DNA from: Pseudomonadota bacterium
Lineage (GTDB): Bacteria; Pseudomonadota; Alphaproteobacteria; Rhizobiales; Devosiaceae
Assembly: GCA_023390785.1 (NCBI GenBank)
Contig: JAEWCE010000127.1
Span: 1 to 8,956, forward strand
Direction: 5' to 3'
DNA: 8,956 nt
Shown here: positions 8,473 through 8,956 of the stretch, in pieces
Position numbering within the stretch: position 1 is the first letter of the stretch
Layout of the letters: every line of letters begins with the position of its first letter
Notes under the pieces: model-generated
What the model was told of the DNA's origin: nothing
Seen by the model: only the letters and a program-made list of their open reading frames with translations
The model's database searches: none
Translations under genes and position numbers: made by a program

Positions 8473-8521
8473 GTCAATTAAGGGGTGGTAAAGAGCACCC
8501 ACGACGCACGCAAATTTACGC

Positions 8522-8539
8522 AAAAACTGCCGCCGGCAA
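8522..8539 (-). terminator. Weak candidate terminator after the helicase gene
   Basis: Read on the minus strand, TTGCC-GGC-GGCAG (8539-8527) can form a stem of four Watson-Crick pairs plus a T-G pair around a three-base loop, followed by TTTTT (8526-8522). It lies about 20 bases after the helicase stop. The stem is short, so termination may be partial and the cyclase gene could receive read-through. Confidence 0.27.
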
Positions 8540-8558
8540 CTATTCGGACCAGCAAACC

Positions 8559-8956
8559 TCAGCGAACATTGCCGGGGCGCAGCAGGAAGGCGGGGACCGG
8601 ACCGTCGGACCCAAAGGGCGAATGCGCGCCGGCACCGGGCGGATGCGAACGCGGTGCCGACGGCGTGCGCCGTGGCGCCTGGGCCTCGCTGCGCGAGGGG
8701 CGATCGGCGGCCTTCTGCGGCTTTTCGGCGGGCGCGGCTTCGGCACGGTGATCGTCGGCCTTGTGCACGCGCGGCTTGTGGTCGCCGGACTTGTGGTCGC
8801 CCTTGTGGCCCTCGGACTTGCGCTCGCCGCGGTTGCGGGTACGGCGGCCACGACGCTCGCCGGGTTCGGCATCGGCGGCAGCCGGCTCGACATCGACGGA
8901 CGCATCGAGCTTGATCTGCGGAATGTCGCGCTGGATCAGCTTGACGATGGCGTCGA
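8559..8956 (-). CDS. DEAD-box RNA helicase, C-terminal tail (5' part outside window)
   Basis: Only the last 131 residues are visible. The frame opens at the right edge with DAIVKLIQRDIPQI, which fits the end of the second RecA-like helicase domain of RhlE-type DEAD-box proteins, where an Ile-Glu/Val-Lys-Leu-hydrophobic helix precedes a '-IP' motif. After it comes a disordered tail rich in Arg, Lys, Gly and His (GERRGRRTRNRGERK, then GDHK/GDHKP/DDHR repeats), then Ala/Pro-rich sequence. It ends in PVPAFLLRPGNVR, a hydrophobic terminal patch I associate with alphaproteobacterial RhlE-like helicases. Such tails bind RNA and help in ribosome assembly or RNA decay. The catalytic core, including the DEAD box, lies outside the window, so the assignment rests on the junction and tail alone. 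The stop is TGA at 8561-8559. Confidence 0.68.
   Translation of the reverse strand, partial: DAIVKLIQRDIPQIKLDASVDVEPAAADAEPGERRGRRTRNRGERKSEGHKGDHKSGDHKPRVHKADDHRAEAAPAEKPQKAADRPSRSEAQAPRRTPSAPRSHPPGAGAHSPFGSDGPVPAFLLRPGNVR

Noticed and set aside
8482..8500. GGGTG/CACCC repeat between helicase and cyclase genes as a terminator
   Set aside because: Only five pairs and no T tract on either strand.

Overview
The window is a GC-rich stretch of ordinary bacterial chromosome. The gene repertoire and protein sequences point to an alphaproteobacterium of the Hyphomicrobiales, most like Devosia or a relative. This placement is inferred from remembered family sequences, not from a search. No phage, IS element, CRISPR array or defence island is visible. 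The most unusual items are the lineage of the aroA product and several small dyads in the intergenic gaps.

Left part (1-1936, + strand): the 3' part of pgi (glucose-6-phosphate isomerase) enters from outside and overlaps by 4 bases a type I methionine aminopeptidase gene of the short YflG-like kind. A stem-loop after it may end this transcript. A clear sigma70-type promoter then drives a tRNA-Lys(UUU) gene whose leader can fold into a hairpin ending exactly at the mature 5' end.

Middle (1937-7356): a minus-strand gene encodes a membrane-anchored coiled-coil protein with a SPOR-like C-terminus. It is transcribed divergently from a + strand run glmU-glmS-aroA. GlmS and GlmU make UDP-N-acetylglucosamine from fructose-6-phosphate, the metabolite that Pgi interconverts with glucose-6-phosphate, so both ends of the hexose-to-envelope route lie in this window. 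The aroA product (EPSP synthase, shikimate pathway) follows 45 bases after glmS and resembles the EPSP synthase domain of fungal AROM proteins more than the usual rhizobial enzyme.

Right part (7357-8956, - strand): a soluble GGDEF diguanylate cyclase converges on aroA. Upstream lies the C-terminal tail of a DEAD-box RNA helicase that runs off the window. A perfect 7-bp inverted repeat sits just before the probable GTG start of the cyclase.

No gap between genes exceeds 300 bases. The largest (1623-1848) holds the candidate terminator, the tRNA promoter and the tRNA leader. I found no convincing new multi-gene system here.
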